Notes: generated from the sequence alone by a model not told the origin. Shown: positions 52,246-61,131, counted from the first letter of the stretch. The stretch: DNA of 64,000 nucleotides from VRUE01 sp963701265 (GCA_963701265.1 OY969581.1:1736001-1800000), one strand, 5' to 3'. Program-made: numbers and translations.

Positions 52246-54258
52246 CTATCGGCGGCACGCCGATGGGTCCAGCGGGGTCCTCAGCTTGTAGACGACCGTG
52301 GGCGGCTTACGCAGGATCACGGTGGCACCGGGTCCCGCCGTCCAAAGCGTGGTGGCGGGGTAGGTGGGCTTGCCGGGTTCGATGCGGTCCTTGGAGGTGA
52401 CGACGTAGTCGTAGTCGCCCTCGTTGAGGAGGTGGCGCCAGACGGTGCAGTTCGGGGGGGCGGTGAAGCCGCCGTGGGGTTGTTCTTCGCCGATGAAGTC
52501 GACTTCGTTGCTTAGGTCATGTCCGAAAAGCGGGTACTGGCGAGTGCTGGTGGTGGCTATACGGGCATCGGAGATGCCCTGGGCCCACTTAAAGGCGGCG
52601 TTGAGACCTGGGGTGGTGAAGCTGGGGTCGGCATAGCGGCCCTCCAGGTAGTGGCGCTGGATCGGGTAACCGAGCGCGATCGTGGCGAGGACGACGACGA
52701 TGGCCAAGCCGGCGTGGGGAGCCCCTCGGCCGTCCAAGGGGCTCCCCGCACCGGCTCCGCGTAGCCGCCCCCGCAGGACGACCGGAAGCAGGGCGAAGCC
52801 CAGGATTAGAGCTGGGGCTAGATAGCGAAGGCCGGACTCGAAGCCCCGGGGCATGCCGTCGGGGCCGGAGGCTGAGGTTGGGGCGATCAGCCAGGCGAGA
52901 GCCGCTGCCAGACCGACGATTCCGGCGACGCGGAGCATCGAATCCGAGCGACGGCCGAGGCAGAGGACCAGGCCGCCGATGGCGAGAACGGCGATCAGCG
53001 GCCAGAAGACGGTGAGGCCGTGGTGCAGGCCGGGCAAGAACCAGTCCGACCAGACCGAGCCATCGGTCAGGTAGCTGAAGGCGCTGTGGTCTTCGCGCCC
53101 GCCCAACCCCTGTTCCGGCGCCGGCAGCGTGATCGGCCCAAGGTGCTTGACCCAGGGCAGCGGGTTACCGGTGTGGGCGAGGTTGCGCAGGTACCAGTAG
53201 CCCCCACCGGCAAGCGCGGCCAGTCCCGCGGCGAGCAAGGCACGCCACCTGCCCCCGCGCGGCGCGATCGCAACCAACCCCACGACGAGCACCCCGGCGG
53301 GCAGGAGAAAGTTGAGCTTGGTCCCGGCAGCCAACCCGGCAGCCAACCCAACGACCACAAGCGCCCCGGTACCCAACCCGCGCCCACCCTCAGCACGCGC
53401 ACTCCACGCGTTGAGGGCGACCGCAATAGCGGCAAGCAGAAAGAAGATCCCGACGATGTCGTTACGTGCCTCCCCCGCCTGGTCGTGCAGCGCCGGCACG
53501 CTCAAAGCGATCGCGACCAGCGCCAGCGACCAAGGCGCGACCCGATACGGCCGCCCAATGCACCAGCCGGCAATCAGGCAGCCCACGAACCAACCGAGAT
53601 TCAGCAGCGGCGACAGCAGATCCCGGTCGAAAGCCAACATCCCCACCCCATGCAGCACTTCCGAATTCGCCGGGTAAAACCAAGCCAGGAACTGCGGCGC
53701 AATGAAGTGCAACCCCCACGTATCGCCGCTCTGAAAAAACCCCGCCGCAAACGGCCCGTGGTACCAAGTCGAATCAAACCCGGTCATCCCAGTAGACAGC
53801 CGCAACTTCACCCCAGCAGCAAAATGAACAATCGCCACCGCGGCTATCGCCAGTGCCATCAGGGCGGCTGGTGAGAGAGGGCGGGGGCGTCCCTCCGGCG
53901 CAGCGGCGTCCTCTTTTTCGCCCGACTTCCGATCACGGACAGCGACATCCTCGCCAGGCGAAAAACCCAGCAAGACGGAGGGACGCCCCCGCCCTCTCCC
54001 CACCAACAGCCAAAGGGCCAACCCAGCAATGGTCACGACGACGAGATACGGCACCTCCTGAAACCAGCCGAACGCCCCAAGCAACTCGGCAATCCAGAGC
54101 AATCCGGCAATCGCCAGCAGAGCCGTGGCCAGTTGCGCCACCAAACCATCGAGCTCTGACACCAACCGCCTGCGCACCGCCGCAGCCCCAACCCACGCAA
54201 ACCCGACGAGCACCAAGAGCTCGACCACCCCGAGCAGATACCGCCCCACCCCCAGCAT
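52246..54258 (-). CDS. Polytopic membrane protein, GT-C glycosyltransferase-like, with two palindromic insertions
   Basis: 670 aa with about eleven membrane helices. The first large loop carries TGMTGFDSTWYHGPFAAGFFQSGDTWGLHFI and later PALHDQAGEARNDIVGIFFLLAAIAVAL, patterns like GT-C enzymes that use polyprenyl-phosphate sugars; the C-terminal ~170 residues look soluble and extracytoplasmic. No specific family is recognised. Its ATG abuts the murJ stop, suggesting cell-envelope work. Residues ~87-128 and ~501-518 are Arg/Pro/Gly-rich and are encoded by palindromes, placed in loops between helices. Confidence 0.7.
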   Translation of the reverse strand: MLGVGRYLLGVVELLVLVGFAWVGAAAVRRRLVSELDGLVAQLATALLAIAGLLWIAELLGAFGWFQEVPYLVVVTIAGLALWLLVGRGRGRPSVLLGFSPGEDVAVRDRKSGEKEDAAAPEGRPRPLSPAALMALAIAAVAIVHFAAGVKLRLSTGMTGFDSTWYHGPFAAGFFQSGDTWGLHFIAPQFLAWFYPANSEVLHGVGMLAFDRDLLSPLLNLGWFVGCLIAGWCIGRPYRVAPWSLALVAIALSVPALHDQAGEARNDIVGIFFLLAAIAVALNAWSARAEGGRGLGTGALVVVGLAAGLAAGTKLNFLLPAGVLVVGLVAIAPRGGRWRALLAAGLAALAGGGYWYLRNLAHTGNPLPWVKHLGPITLPAPEQGLGGREDHSAFSYLTDGSVWSDWFLPGLHHGLTVFWPLIAVLAIGGLVLCLGRRSDSMLRVAGIVGLAAALAWLIAPTSASGPDGMPRGFESGLRYLAPALILGFALLPVVLRGRLRGAGAGSPLDGRGAPHAGLAIVVVLATIALGYPIQRHYLEGRYADPSFTTPGLNAAFKWAQGISDARIATTSTRQYPLFGHDLSNEVDFIGEEQPHGGFTAPPNCTVWRHLLNEGDYDYVVTSKDRIEPGKPTYPATTLWTAGPGATVILRKPPTVVYKLRTPLDPSACRR
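52706..52757. repeat. Palindromic element G inside the GT-C-like gene
   Basis: Arms 52706-52726 and 52737-52757; the inner 11 bp (GGGGAGCCCCT) are perfect, the outer part has three mismatches; loop CGGCCGTCCA. Lies in a polar loop between two membrane helices. Confidence 0.55.
53875..53998. repeat. Palindromic element F inside the GT-C-like gene
   Basis: Outer arms 53875-53897 and 53976-53998, 23 bp perfect (GAGAGGGCGGGGGCGTCCCT and its complement). A second nested pair TTTTTCGCC (53914-53922) / GGCGAAAAA (53957-53965) lies inside. Codes for a charged loop of ~41 residues near the N-terminus; AT-rich inner pair is unusual here. Confidence 0.75.
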
Positions 54259-55938
54259 CTAGCGCCGCCGCAGCAGCCGAGTCATCTGCTCCAACTCGGC
54301 GATCTTGAGCAACTTCGCCATCCCCAAATAGGCCAGCCCACCGAGCCCCAGGCCGACGCTGAGCGAGATGATCTGACCGGCAAGACCGCGCCCGAGCTGG
54401 CTGTCGAGAAGGTCCCAGACGCCAAAGGAGACGGCGGCCAGCGCCGCCGCCGCGATCGTGATCTTGGTCGCGGTGCCGAGCAGCCGGCCCAGCTCGAGGC
54501 CACCGAACTCGCGGCGCAGGATCACCGCCTGGGCGACGACCGCGACGGTCGTGCCGATGCCCGTGCCGGCAACGATCCCGGCGACGCCGAAGGGCTTGTA
54601 GAGGAAGAGGGCGCCGAGGGCGGAGACGACGAGATCGATCCCGGCAAGGCTGGTCGCCATCCAGGGCCGCTGCAGGCTGAAGAAGGTCCGCGTCTGCAGC
54701 AGGTAGAGCCCGTTGGTCGGCAGGGTGAAGGCGAACCAGAAGAGCGCGGTCGCGACCAGCGTGGTCTGCTCGGGGGTGAACTCCCCGCGCTGGTAGACGA
54801 GGCGGATCATCGGCTCGGAGAGGACGAGGACGGCGGCGGCGGCGGGAACGAGGACGAAGAGGATCTGGCGCATCCCGTTGGCCATCGTCGCCCTCAGGTT
54901 CCCGATCTCGCCACGGGCGGCGAAACGGGCAAGGGTTGGGAAGAGCACGGTGGCGACGGCGACCGAGAAGATCCCCTGCGGCAGCTGGTAGATCCGGAAG
55001 GCCTTGTCCATCGCCGCCGGCGCCTGCTCACTGACGAAGCTGCCAAAGAGGCTGTTGATCAGCAGGTTGAAGTTGATCAGGCCGAGGCTGATCGTCACCG
55101 GCAACATCAGCAGCAGCACCCGGCGCACGTCGCGGTTGCGCCAGTCGAAGCTCCATTCGAACTTGAACGGCGTGTTGCGCAGGTCGAAGGTGGGGATCAT
55201 CAGCTGCACAAAGGTGCCGACGAGGATCGCGATCGCGTAGGCGTAGATCCGGTCCTGGCCGTGGAAGAGCGGCACCAGGGCGACGACGACGGCGATGATC
55301 GTCAGGTTCCAGAACAGCGAGGAGATCGCGAAGGCGCCGAAGCGGTCGTAGCTGTTGAGGATGCCGACGACGACGCCGCTGATCCCGAGCAGGATCAGGA
55401 TCGGGAAGAGGATCTGGGAGAGGGTGATCGTCAGGTCGAGGATCTCCCCCTCGAAGCCGGGGGCGAAGATCGGCATGATCACCGGCGCCAGCAGCACGAA
55501 GAGCGCCGTGATCACGCCGAGCACGAGGGTGGCGAGCAGCAACATGGTCGAGGCGAGACGGAACGCCTCGCGGTAGTTCTTGCGCTCGAGCTGCTCGGTG
55601 AAGACCGGCACGAAGGCGGGCTGCAGGGCGGCGTCGGCGAAGAGCGTGCGAATCAGGTTGGGGACCTGGAAAGCGATCGTGAAGGCCGACATCGGGCCGT
55701 AGATGCCGTAGTAGCTGGCAGCGACGATCTCGCGCACCAGGCCGGCTATCCGCGAGGCCGCGGTGGCAATCGAGAAGAAGGCGGTGGAGCGCGCGATGCG
55801 GCCCGCCTGCCGCCCTGGAGCGGGGTTGCCGCTCAGTTCCTCCCCCGGCGCAAAGGCCTCCGCCTCGCGCACAGCGGTGTCTTCGGCAAGCGCCTCAGCG
55901 TCGCGGTCGGGACTGTCGGGTGCCTTGGGCGTCTCCAA
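54259..55938 (-). CDS. murJ: Lipid II flippase MurJ
   Basis: 559 aa, about 14 membrane helices after a soluble Asp/Glu-rich N-terminus. Seen: ARSTAFFSIATAASRIAGLVREIVAASYYGIYGPMSAFTIAFQVPNLIRTLFADAALQPAFVPVFTEQL, the MviN signature, GILNSYDRFGAFAISSLFWNLTIIAVV, and LPQGIFSVAVATVLFPTLARFAARGEIGNLRATMANGMRQILFVLVPAAAAVLVLSEPMIRLVYQRGEFTPEQTTLVATALFWFAFTLPTNGLYLLQTRTFF. Flips lipid II for peptidoglycan assembly. Starts with TTG. A -10-like CTATAG lies between murJ and rpsT on both strands. Confidence 0.94.
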   Translation of the reverse strand: METPKAPDSPDRDAEALAEDTAVREAEAFAPGEELSGNPAPGRQAGRIARSTAFFSIATAASRIAGLVREIVAASYYGIYGPMSAFTIAFQVPNLIRTLFADAALQPAFVPVFTEQLERKNYREAFRLASTMLLLATLVLGVITALFVLLAPVIMPIFAPGFEGEILDLTITLSQILFPILILLGISGVVVGILNSYDRFGAFAISSLFWNLTIIAVVVALVPLFHGQDRIYAYAIAILVGTFVQLMIPTFDLRNTPFKFEWSFDWRNRDVRRVLLLMLPVTISLGLINFNLLINSLFGSFVSEQAPAAMDKAFRIYQLPQGIFSVAVATVLFPTLARFAARGEIGNLRATMANGMRQILFVLVPAAAAVLVLSEPMIRLVYQRGEFTPEQTTLVATALFWFAFTLPTNGLYLLQTRTFFSLQRPWMATSLAGIDLVVSALGALFLYKPFGVAGIVAGTGIGTTVAVVAQAVILRREFGGLELGRLLGTATKITIAAAALAAVSFGVWDLLDSQLGRGLAGQIISLSVGLGLGGLAYLGMAKLLKIAELEQMTRLLRRR

Positions 55939-55952
55939 GCTTGATCTCAGTC

Positions 55953-55960
55953 GCTATAGT
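55953..55960. promoter_or_regulatory. Shared -10 region of rpsT and murJ
   Basis: GCTATAGT contains TATAGT (55955-55960, plus, toward rpsT) and TATAGC (55958-55953, minus, toward murJ). The rpsT leader would be about 40 nt and contains GGAGGGGG about 30 nt before its ATG; the murJ leader would be about 8 nt. Confidence 0.45.
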
Positions 55961-56008
55961 CGGCGGCCGCCCGGAGGGGGCACGGCGCCCACTCAGGCAC
56001 TTGACTAC

Positions 56009-56278
56009 ATGGCCAACATAGCCTCACAGAAGAAGCGGATCCTACGCAGCGAGCGCGAGCGCACGGAGAACCGCCTGCTCACGAGCACGGTGAAGACCTA
56101 CTTCCGCCGGCTCGAGGCCGCCGTGGAGGCAGGCGATGCGGGCAAGATCGAGACCGAGCACAAGGCGCTCGTCTCGAAGATCGACAAGGCCGTCCAAAAG
56201 GGCGCCATGCACAAGAACACCGGCGCCCGCAAGAAGTCCAAAGCAGCGCGCATCGCCACTGCCGCCGCCGCGAAGTAA
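56009..56278 (+). CDS. rpsT: 30S ribosomal protein S20
   Basis: 89 aa. Seen: MANIASQKKRILRSERERTENRLLTSTVKTYFRRLEAAVEAGDAGKIETEHKALVSKIDKAVQKGAMHKNTGARKKSKAARIA, complete and typical. It binds 16S rRNA helix 44. Start ATG 56009 is set by homology. The stop is adjacent to the stop of holA (56279) with no base between, so there is no room for a terminator between the two convergent genes. Confidence 0.97.
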   Translation: MANIASQKKRILRSERERTENRLLTSTVKTYFRRLEAAVEAGDAGKIETEHKALVSKIDKAVQKGAMHKNTGARKKSKAARIATAAAAK

Positions 56279-57259
56279 CTAGGCCGCGGCCCCCGCGGCT
56301 TTTCTGACCGCGAGCGTCAGCGCCAGCTGATCGCCGTAGTCGGCGCCGCCGCGGCACCAGACCTCGAGGTCGGCGAGCGTTGCCGTCGCCCGCTGCAGCT
56401 GATCGAGATTGGTCTTGCCCAGGCGGGCCACCAGCTGCTTGGCGGCGTAAGGATGCATGCCGAGGCCTGACTCCACCTGCTTCGCCGGCACGCCCTGTTC
56501 GAGCTGCGCTGCCGCCGCGCAGGCCTTGCGCAGCCGCGACGAGAGGCCGTAGATCAGCCCGGTCACGTTCTCGCCCTGGGAGATCAGCCGCTCCGCCAGC
56601 GAGGTCGCCTTGGCGGGGTTGCGTTCGAGCATCGCGTCCGAGAGCGCCCAGACCGCGGCCTCCGAAGTGTCCGAGACCATCTGCTCGAGGTCGGCAGCCG
56701 AGACGGCGCCCCCCTCCCCGGCCCACAGCGCCAGCCGCTCAAGCTCGTTGCCGAGGCGCACCGGGCTGGCACCCATGCGATCGACAAGCAGGCGCGCCGC
56801 CGCCGGCTCCAAGCTGAAGTCGAGGCGCTTCGCGTCTCCGATCAGGATGCGCGGCATGTCGCGTGGCTTCGGCGCCTCGAACTCGTGGATCTCCCCCGCC
56901 GCTGCCTTGACTGCTTTCACCAGCTTTGCCGGCGCCTTGGCGCGCGCGATCAGCACCACGGTCAGGTCGGGTGGAAGCGTGGCGATCGCCTCGGTGACCG
57001 CTGCGAGCTGGCGATCGCGCCAGCGGTCCACCCCGTCGGCGAGCAGGTACCTGCGGCTCTCGGTCAGCGACATCGCCGGGATCGCTGTCAGCAGCGCCTC
57101 GTGATCAGGCGCGCCCTTCCCCTCGCTTGCCTCGAACACCTCCAGCGCTCCGGCCCCCCCATCGCCTTCGGCTCGGGAGCGCAGGCGCGCCCGGGTTGCA
57201 TCGATCTTCGCCTGGTCAGTTCCAGCGATCAGATAGAGAGACGAGAGGGCAGCGGCCAT
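56279..57259 (-). CDS. holA: DNA polymerase III delta subunit (clamp-loader)
   Basis: 326 aa. Seen: LYLIAGTDQAKIDATRARLRSRAEGDGGAGALEVFEASEGKGAPDHEALLTAIPAMSLTESRRYLLADGVDRWRDRQ, the N-terminal HolA pattern, ELERLALWAGEGGAVSAADLEQMVSDTSEAAVWALSDAMLERNPAKATSLAERLISQGENVTGLIYGLSSRLRKACAAAAQLEQGVPAKQVESGLGMHPYAAKQLV in the AAA+-like middle and C-terminus. It opens the sliding clamp. TAGACT ends 9 nt before the ATG. Confidence 0.95.
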   Translation of the reverse strand: MAAALSSLYLIAGTDQAKIDATRARLRSRAEGDGGAGALEVFEASEGKGAPDHEALLTAIPAMSLTESRRYLLADGVDRWRDRQLAAVTEAIATLPPDLTVVLIARAKAPAKLVKAVKAAAGEIHEFEAPKPRDMPRILIGDAKRLDFSLEPAAARLLVDRMGASPVRLGNELERLALWAGEGGAVSAADLEQMVSDTSEAAVWALSDAMLERNPAKATSLAERLISQGENVTGLIYGLSSRLRKACAAAAQLEQGVPAKQVESGLGMHPYAAKQLVARLGKTNLDQLQRATATLADLEVWCRGGADYGDQLALTLAVRKAAGAAA

Positions 57260-57268
57260 CGGCGGCCG

Positions 57269-57274
57269 AGTCTA
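57269..57274 (-). promoter_or_regulatory. -10 box TAGACT of holA
   Basis: Ends 9 nt before ATG 57259, giving a leader of 0-3 nt. Confidence 0.4.
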
Positions 57275-57289
57275 GTGACGGCCCTGGTC

Positions 57290-58141
57290 CTACCTTGCGG
57301 CGTCGGCTGCTTCCTTGGCGGCGGCAGGACTCTGGGCCGGAGCGGCACTTGGTGCAGGCGCTGCCGCGACCGGTGGCGCTTTGGCTTTGGCGCCACTTTC
57401 ATCCCGCTTTGCCTTCGCACTCGCCGCTTCGCCCGCCTTGGACGACCCCGACGAAGTGCCTCGGTCGGTGGCCGACTTCTGGCCCTGCGACTTGGCGCCG
57501 GAGTTGGTCGACCCGGTGCTGTCGCTGACGGCCTTGGCTACTGCAGTTTCGCTCGTCCTGGGATTCGAGCTCGCCTTTTTCGCCTGATCGGCAGAGCTCG
57601 ACTGAGGCGGGCTTTCGACCACGACGGTCGACGGTGCAGAGGTCGTTGGCGTCGTCGGTGCCGGTTCCGCTGCGGGGGTTGAAGCGGGCGGTTGAGCAGC
57701 TGGCTGATTGGAGCCCTGGCCCGGTTGTGCACCCGGAGCAGCCGCCAGCTTTTCAGCCCTGCTGAGTTGCGAGCTGCCCTGCCCTCCGGGGTTGTTAGTG
57801 CCGCCCGATCCGCGCTGGGAGGAATCCCGTGCAGGTCTGCCGTTGTCGACCGCCGCCGGGCCGATAGCCCCACCGGCTGTGGCGGGCGATTCGGCAAGGG
57901 CGACGGCGGTGTCAACGGTCCCCGCCCGCGTCGGCGGCCCGGGAAGCGGCCCGCTGACAACGCCGGGCCAGCCAAGCTGGGCGATGAAGACGATCAAGCC
58001 GAGACCCACTGCGCCAACGAGGGCGAAGAGGGCAAACGAAGCCCGGCGCATGCGCAGCAGCATGCTGCCGTCGGCCAGGCTCAGGCTGCCGAGCGACCGC
58101 GAGAAGGCTTGTCCGACCTTGGAGACCACCTTTACGTCCAT
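57290..58141 (-). CDS. Membrane-anchored low-complexity protein
   Basis: 283 aa. Residues ~33-57 form one membrane helix (ASFALFALVGAVGLGLIVFIAQLG); the rest, presumably outside, is almost wholly Ala, Ser, Pro, Thr, Gly and Lys with no fold visible, e.g. QPPASTPAAEPAPTTPTTSAPSTVVV. It resembles wall-spanning linkers. It lies between comEC and holA, in a DNA-uptake and replication gene neighbourhood, which could hint at a role in uptake, but this is only positional. No family recognised. Confidence 0.6.
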   Translation of the reverse strand: MDVKVVSKVGQAFSRSLGSLSLADGSMLLRMRRASFALFALVGAVGLGLIVFIAQLGWPGVVSGPLPGPPTRAGTVDTAVALAESPATAGGAIGPAAVDNGRPARDSSQRGSGGTNNPGGQGSSQLSRAEKLAAAPGAQPGQGSNQPAAQPPASTPAAEPAPTTPTTSAPSTVVVESPPQSSSADQAKKASSNPRTSETAVAKAVSDSTGSTNSGAKSQGQKSATDRGTSSGSSKAGEAASAKAKRDESGAKAKAPPVAAAPAPSAAPAQSPAAAKEAADAAR

Positions 58142-58207
58142 CGGCCCCCGTCACTGAGAACACGAGGGCGACCGGCGGGAAACCCCAGTTTTGGGTCGGT
58201 GATTCGT

Positions 58208-60064
58208 TTAGGTGCCCCAGCCACCCGCCCGGACCACGAAAGAATTCTGATCCACATCCAGCACTATGGTGCCACGTCTGTCGGTGCGCAGGGTTTGGAC
58301 CCCATGTTCTGCAAGCTCGGCGAGCGTGCCGGGCGTCGGGTGTCCGTAGGGGTTGCCGGCGCCGACCGAGATCACGGCAAGTCGAGGTGAGGTGCGATCG
58401 AGCAGCATCTCGAGGCCGGCGTCTTCGCTGCCGTGATGGGAGACCTTGAGGACATCCACCGGCCCCGGATCGATCGGCACCTCCCCCGCCTCGGCATCAG
58501 CCGTCAACAGCATTGAGAATCGCTGCCAACGAACGAGGACGACGAGGGCCTGCGCATTCGGATCCGCGCCCGCGATCGGATCCCCGAGCAGCTCCGGTGG
58601 TGGCCAGAGAACGCTGAGCCGCAGGCGACCGCTGCCCACGGCGTCCCCCGCCGCAACTCGTACGGGATCAACCCCCGCGGCTTCGGCGTCGCCGCGCAGC
58701 CCGCGGCTGAGCCGGGCGTAGAGGAGCTGGTCGATCGGCAGCTCGCCCAGCAGGTCTTCGATCCCGCCCGCGTGATCGGACTGTTCATGGGTGACGATCG
58801 CAATGCCGATCGAGTCGAGGCCGAAGTCGCGCAGCTTGGCGGCGAGATCGTCACCCGGTGGCCCTCCATCAACGAGAACGGCCGGCGCTCCGGCCGGCTG
58901 TAGGAGGATCGCGTCGCCCTGGCCGACGTCGAGGACGGCAACCCGCAGGCCGCTCGACGGAGCTCCAATCGTGCCACCGCCGCCACCGCCCACGAAGACG
59001 AGCACGCCAGCGGCGAGCGCGAGAGCCAGCGGCAAACGCGCCTTGCTCCATTCCGCTGGCCGCTGGCGATTCCTCAGCCCGGATAGCCGCCGGGCCCGCA
59101 GCAGGACCGGTCCAGCCAAAGCCACAAATGCCAGGGCAACGTAGGAAGCGACCAGGCCGAGCCAACCCAGATCGACCTCCAGATAGGCCCAGTGCGGTCG
59201 CCCGCACCAGCGCGCCACCAAGGCGATGTAGGCAAGCAGCGGCGCGGCAAGCGCGTTGGGGATCGCGGCCGGAAACCCGGGCACCTGAGCCCCGATTGAG
59301 ACGAGCATCCCCAACCACATCGCCGGCGCGACCGCCGGCAGGGCCAGCAGATTGGCAACCAGCGTCACGGTCGAGAGCGCGCCGAAGTGGAACGCAATCA
59401 AGGGCGCGGTCGAGAGAGTCGCTGCAACCGTTACCGCCGCCCCGTCCGCCAAGGCACCGCGCAAGCCGCGTGAGCCGATCCGGGCAACGATCGTGCTCCG
59501 CAACGGCTGTGCGAACGCGAGGATGCCGAGCACGGCAGCAAAGCTGAGCTGCCAACCGACGTCGGCACCGACTCCCGGATCGATCGCCAGGGTGACGATC
59601 GCCGCGAGCGCGAGACCGTAGAGGCGCGAGCTGCGCCGCCCGGCCAGCGTCGCCAGCAAGCTGAGCGCACCCATGACGCCGGCTCGCACGATCGAGGGTC
59701 CGCCGCCGGCAAGCGGGACGTAGACCGCTATCGCGGCGATGATCCAGACCAGCCGAGCAGGCAGAGGCATACCGAGGGCGGCCAGCAACGGCATCACCAG
59801 CAGGGCGAGCAGTGCCACGTTCTGCCCGGAGACCGCGAGCAGGTGACTGAGACCTGCGCGGCGGAAGTCTTCGACCGTGGCGGCATCGATGCGGTCGTCC
59901 TCGCCGAGGACGAAGCCACGCGCCAGCTCTGCCTCGCGCGCCGGCATGCCACGTCCGAGCGCCGTCTCGGCGCGGCCACGAATCTCGTCTCGGTGGCCGA
60001 TGGCCAAGACCACCACGGCAAGAACGCCGAGGACGAGCAGCCAGGGTGTTCGGCGGCTTGGCAC
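58208..60064 (-). CDS. comEC: ComEC/Rec2 DNA-uptake channel protein
   Basis: 618 aa. Middle: competence domain with LSHLLAVSGQNVALLALLVMPLLAALGMPLPARLVWIIAAIAVYVPLAGGGPSIVRAGVMGALSLLATLAGRRSSRLYGLALAAIVTLAIDPGVGADVGWQLSFAAVLGILAFAQPL, typical ComEC. C-terminus: metallo-beta-lactamase domain with DVGQGDAILLQPAGAPAVLVDGGPP and THEQSDHAGG, the HxxxDH metal motif, plus KVSHHGSEDAG. It would form the membrane pore for single-stranded DNA and may degrade the other strand. The N-terminal OB region is short. GTG start 3 bp after the comEA stop. Confidence 0.92.
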   Translation of the reverse strand: MPSRRTPWLLVLGVLAVVVLAIGHRDEIRGRAETALGRGMPAREAELARGFVLGEDDRIDAATVEDFRRAGLSHLLAVSGQNVALLALLVMPLLAALGMPLPARLVWIIAAIAVYVPLAGGGPSIVRAGVMGALSLLATLAGRRSSRLYGLALAAIVTLAIDPGVGADVGWQLSFAAVLGILAFAQPLRSTIVARIGSRGLRGALADGAAVTVAATLSTAPLIAFHFGALSTVTLVANLLALPAVAPAMWLGMLVSIGAQVPGFPAAIPNALAAPLLAYIALVARWCGRPHWAYLEVDLGWLGLVASYVALAFVALAGPVLLRARRLSGLRNRQRPAEWSKARLPLALALAAGVLVFVGGGGGGTIGAPSSGLRVAVLDVGQGDAILLQPAGAPAVLVDGGPPGDDLAAKLRDFGLDSIGIAIVTHEQSDHAGGIEDLLGELPIDQLLYARLSRGLRGDAEAAGVDPVRVAAGDAVGSGRLRLSVLWPPPELLGDPIAGADPNAQALVVLVRWQRFSMLLTADAEAGEVPIDPGPVDVLKVSHHGSEDAGLEMLLDRTSPRLAVISVGAGNPYGHPTPGTLAELAEHGVQTLRTDRRGTIVLDVDQNSFVVRAGGWGT

Positions 60065-60067
60065 CGA

Positions 60068-60655
60068 CTAGGGCTGCAGCCGCGAGCGCAGCGAATCCAT
60101 CGTCGCCGGCCCGATCCCGCTCACCTGGTCGAGCTGGTCAACCGATGAGAGGCCGCCATGTTCGTCGCGGAACTCGATGATGTCTCCGGCCGTCACCGGC
60201 CCGATCCCCTCGATCGTGTCGAGCTGCTCGACCGTGGCCGTGCCGAGGCTTATCGGGCCTTCTTCGGCGGCACCGGTGGCGCCCAGCGGCGCTCCCGCCG
60301 GTCCCCGTTTCGGCACTACAACCTGCTGGCCGTCGGCAAGGCGCGCGGCAAGGTTGATCGCTTCCAACAAAGCCCCGCCGCTGGCGCCACCCGCCCGCTC
60401 AACCGCGTCGGTCACCCGGGCCCCGGCCGGCAGCCGGTAGACGCCAGGGCGGGCAACCGCGCCGGTGACGTCAACGACGACGTCACCGCCCGAACCACTG
60501 CTGTCGACGCTGAACTCCTCGCTGCCGCCCGACGAAAACGACGCACCGGCGCTGCTGCTGTCTCCCTCCGCCCGAATCGCACGGACGCCAAGCAGGAGCA
60601 GCGCGACGGCGACCGCACCGTAAACAGCGACTTGGGACCTGCTGAGCTCGGGCAT
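60068..60655 (-). CDS. comEA: ComEA DNA receptor
   Basis: 195 aa from ATG 60655. N-terminal anchor helix (VAVYGAVAVALLLLGVRAI), then an SLBB-like segment VDVTGAVARPGVYRLPAGARVTDAVERAGGASGGALLEAINLAARLADGQQVVVPKRG and a C-terminal helix-hairpin-helix pair GTATVEQLDTIEGIGPVTAGDIIEFRDEHGGLSSVDQLDQVSGIGPATMDSLRSRL that binds DNA. It passes DNA to ComEC, encoded next in the operon, so the host may be naturally transformable, provided that the type IV pilus genes are elsewhere. Confidence 0.93.
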   Translation of the reverse strand: MPELSRSQVAVYGAVAVALLLLGVRAIRAEGDSSSAGASFSSGGSEEFSVDSSGSGGDVVVDVTGAVARPGVYRLPAGARVTDAVERAGGASGGALLEAINLAARLADGQQVVVPKRGPAGAPLGATGAAEEGPISLGTATVEQLDTIEGIGPVTAGDIIEFRDEHGGLSSVDQLDQVSGIGPATMDSLRSRLQP

Positions 60656-60712
60656 GACCCGAACCGTCCAGGACTGCGGCGCGCGCGTGGCGCGCACACT
60701 CACACGAGTGAG

Positions 60713-61108
60713 CTACAGATCTTCGTCGTCGTAGCCGGCGACCTCTGCCAATTGGTCGCTGTAAAGCTCCGCGGCCGCCACCGGTGGCGATTGCACCGAG
60801 ATGCAAGCCAACTCGGCGTCGCCGTTGTTGGCGATCGCGTGCTCGGTTGCCGGCGGCACCAGGATCAGGTCTCCCTCGGTCACCTGCTGGGTGTCCCCCG
60901 CCACCGACATCGTGCCGGAACCGCGCACGACCACATATGCCTGCTCGGCCTGCTCGTCCGAGCGCAGCGTCTGCTCGGCGCCGGTAGGAAGCTCAATCCA
61001 CGTAACCGAGAGATTGCGAGAGCCAAGTTCGCCTGCGTCCATCAGCACGCGGGTGCGCAAACGGTGCCATTCCTCGACCGAGGCCTCGGAGTGTCTCCTG
61101 ACCAGCAT
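60713..61108 (-). CDS. Small cupin-domain protein
   Basis: 131 aa single cupin. Seen: GSRNLSVTWIELPTGAEQTLRSDEQAEQAYVVVRGSGTMSVAGDTQQVTEGDLILVPPATEHAIANNGDAELACISVQSPP, the two cupin motifs, but the first motif has Gln and Glu where His-x-His is usual; metal binding would need QAEQ...H (the His of ATEHAI remains). Probably a binding or isomerase-type cupin. No operon partner is evident; leuS lies upstream on the same strand. Confidence 0.85.
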   Translation of the reverse strand: MLVRRHSEASVEEWHRLRTRVLMDAGELGSRNLSVTWIELPTGAEQTLRSDEQAEQAYVVVRGSGTMSVAGDTQQVTEGDLILVPPATEHAIANNGDAELACISVQSPPVAAAELYSDQLAEVAGYDDEDL

Positions 61109-61131
61109 CGGCGCTTTGTACCAGATAACTG

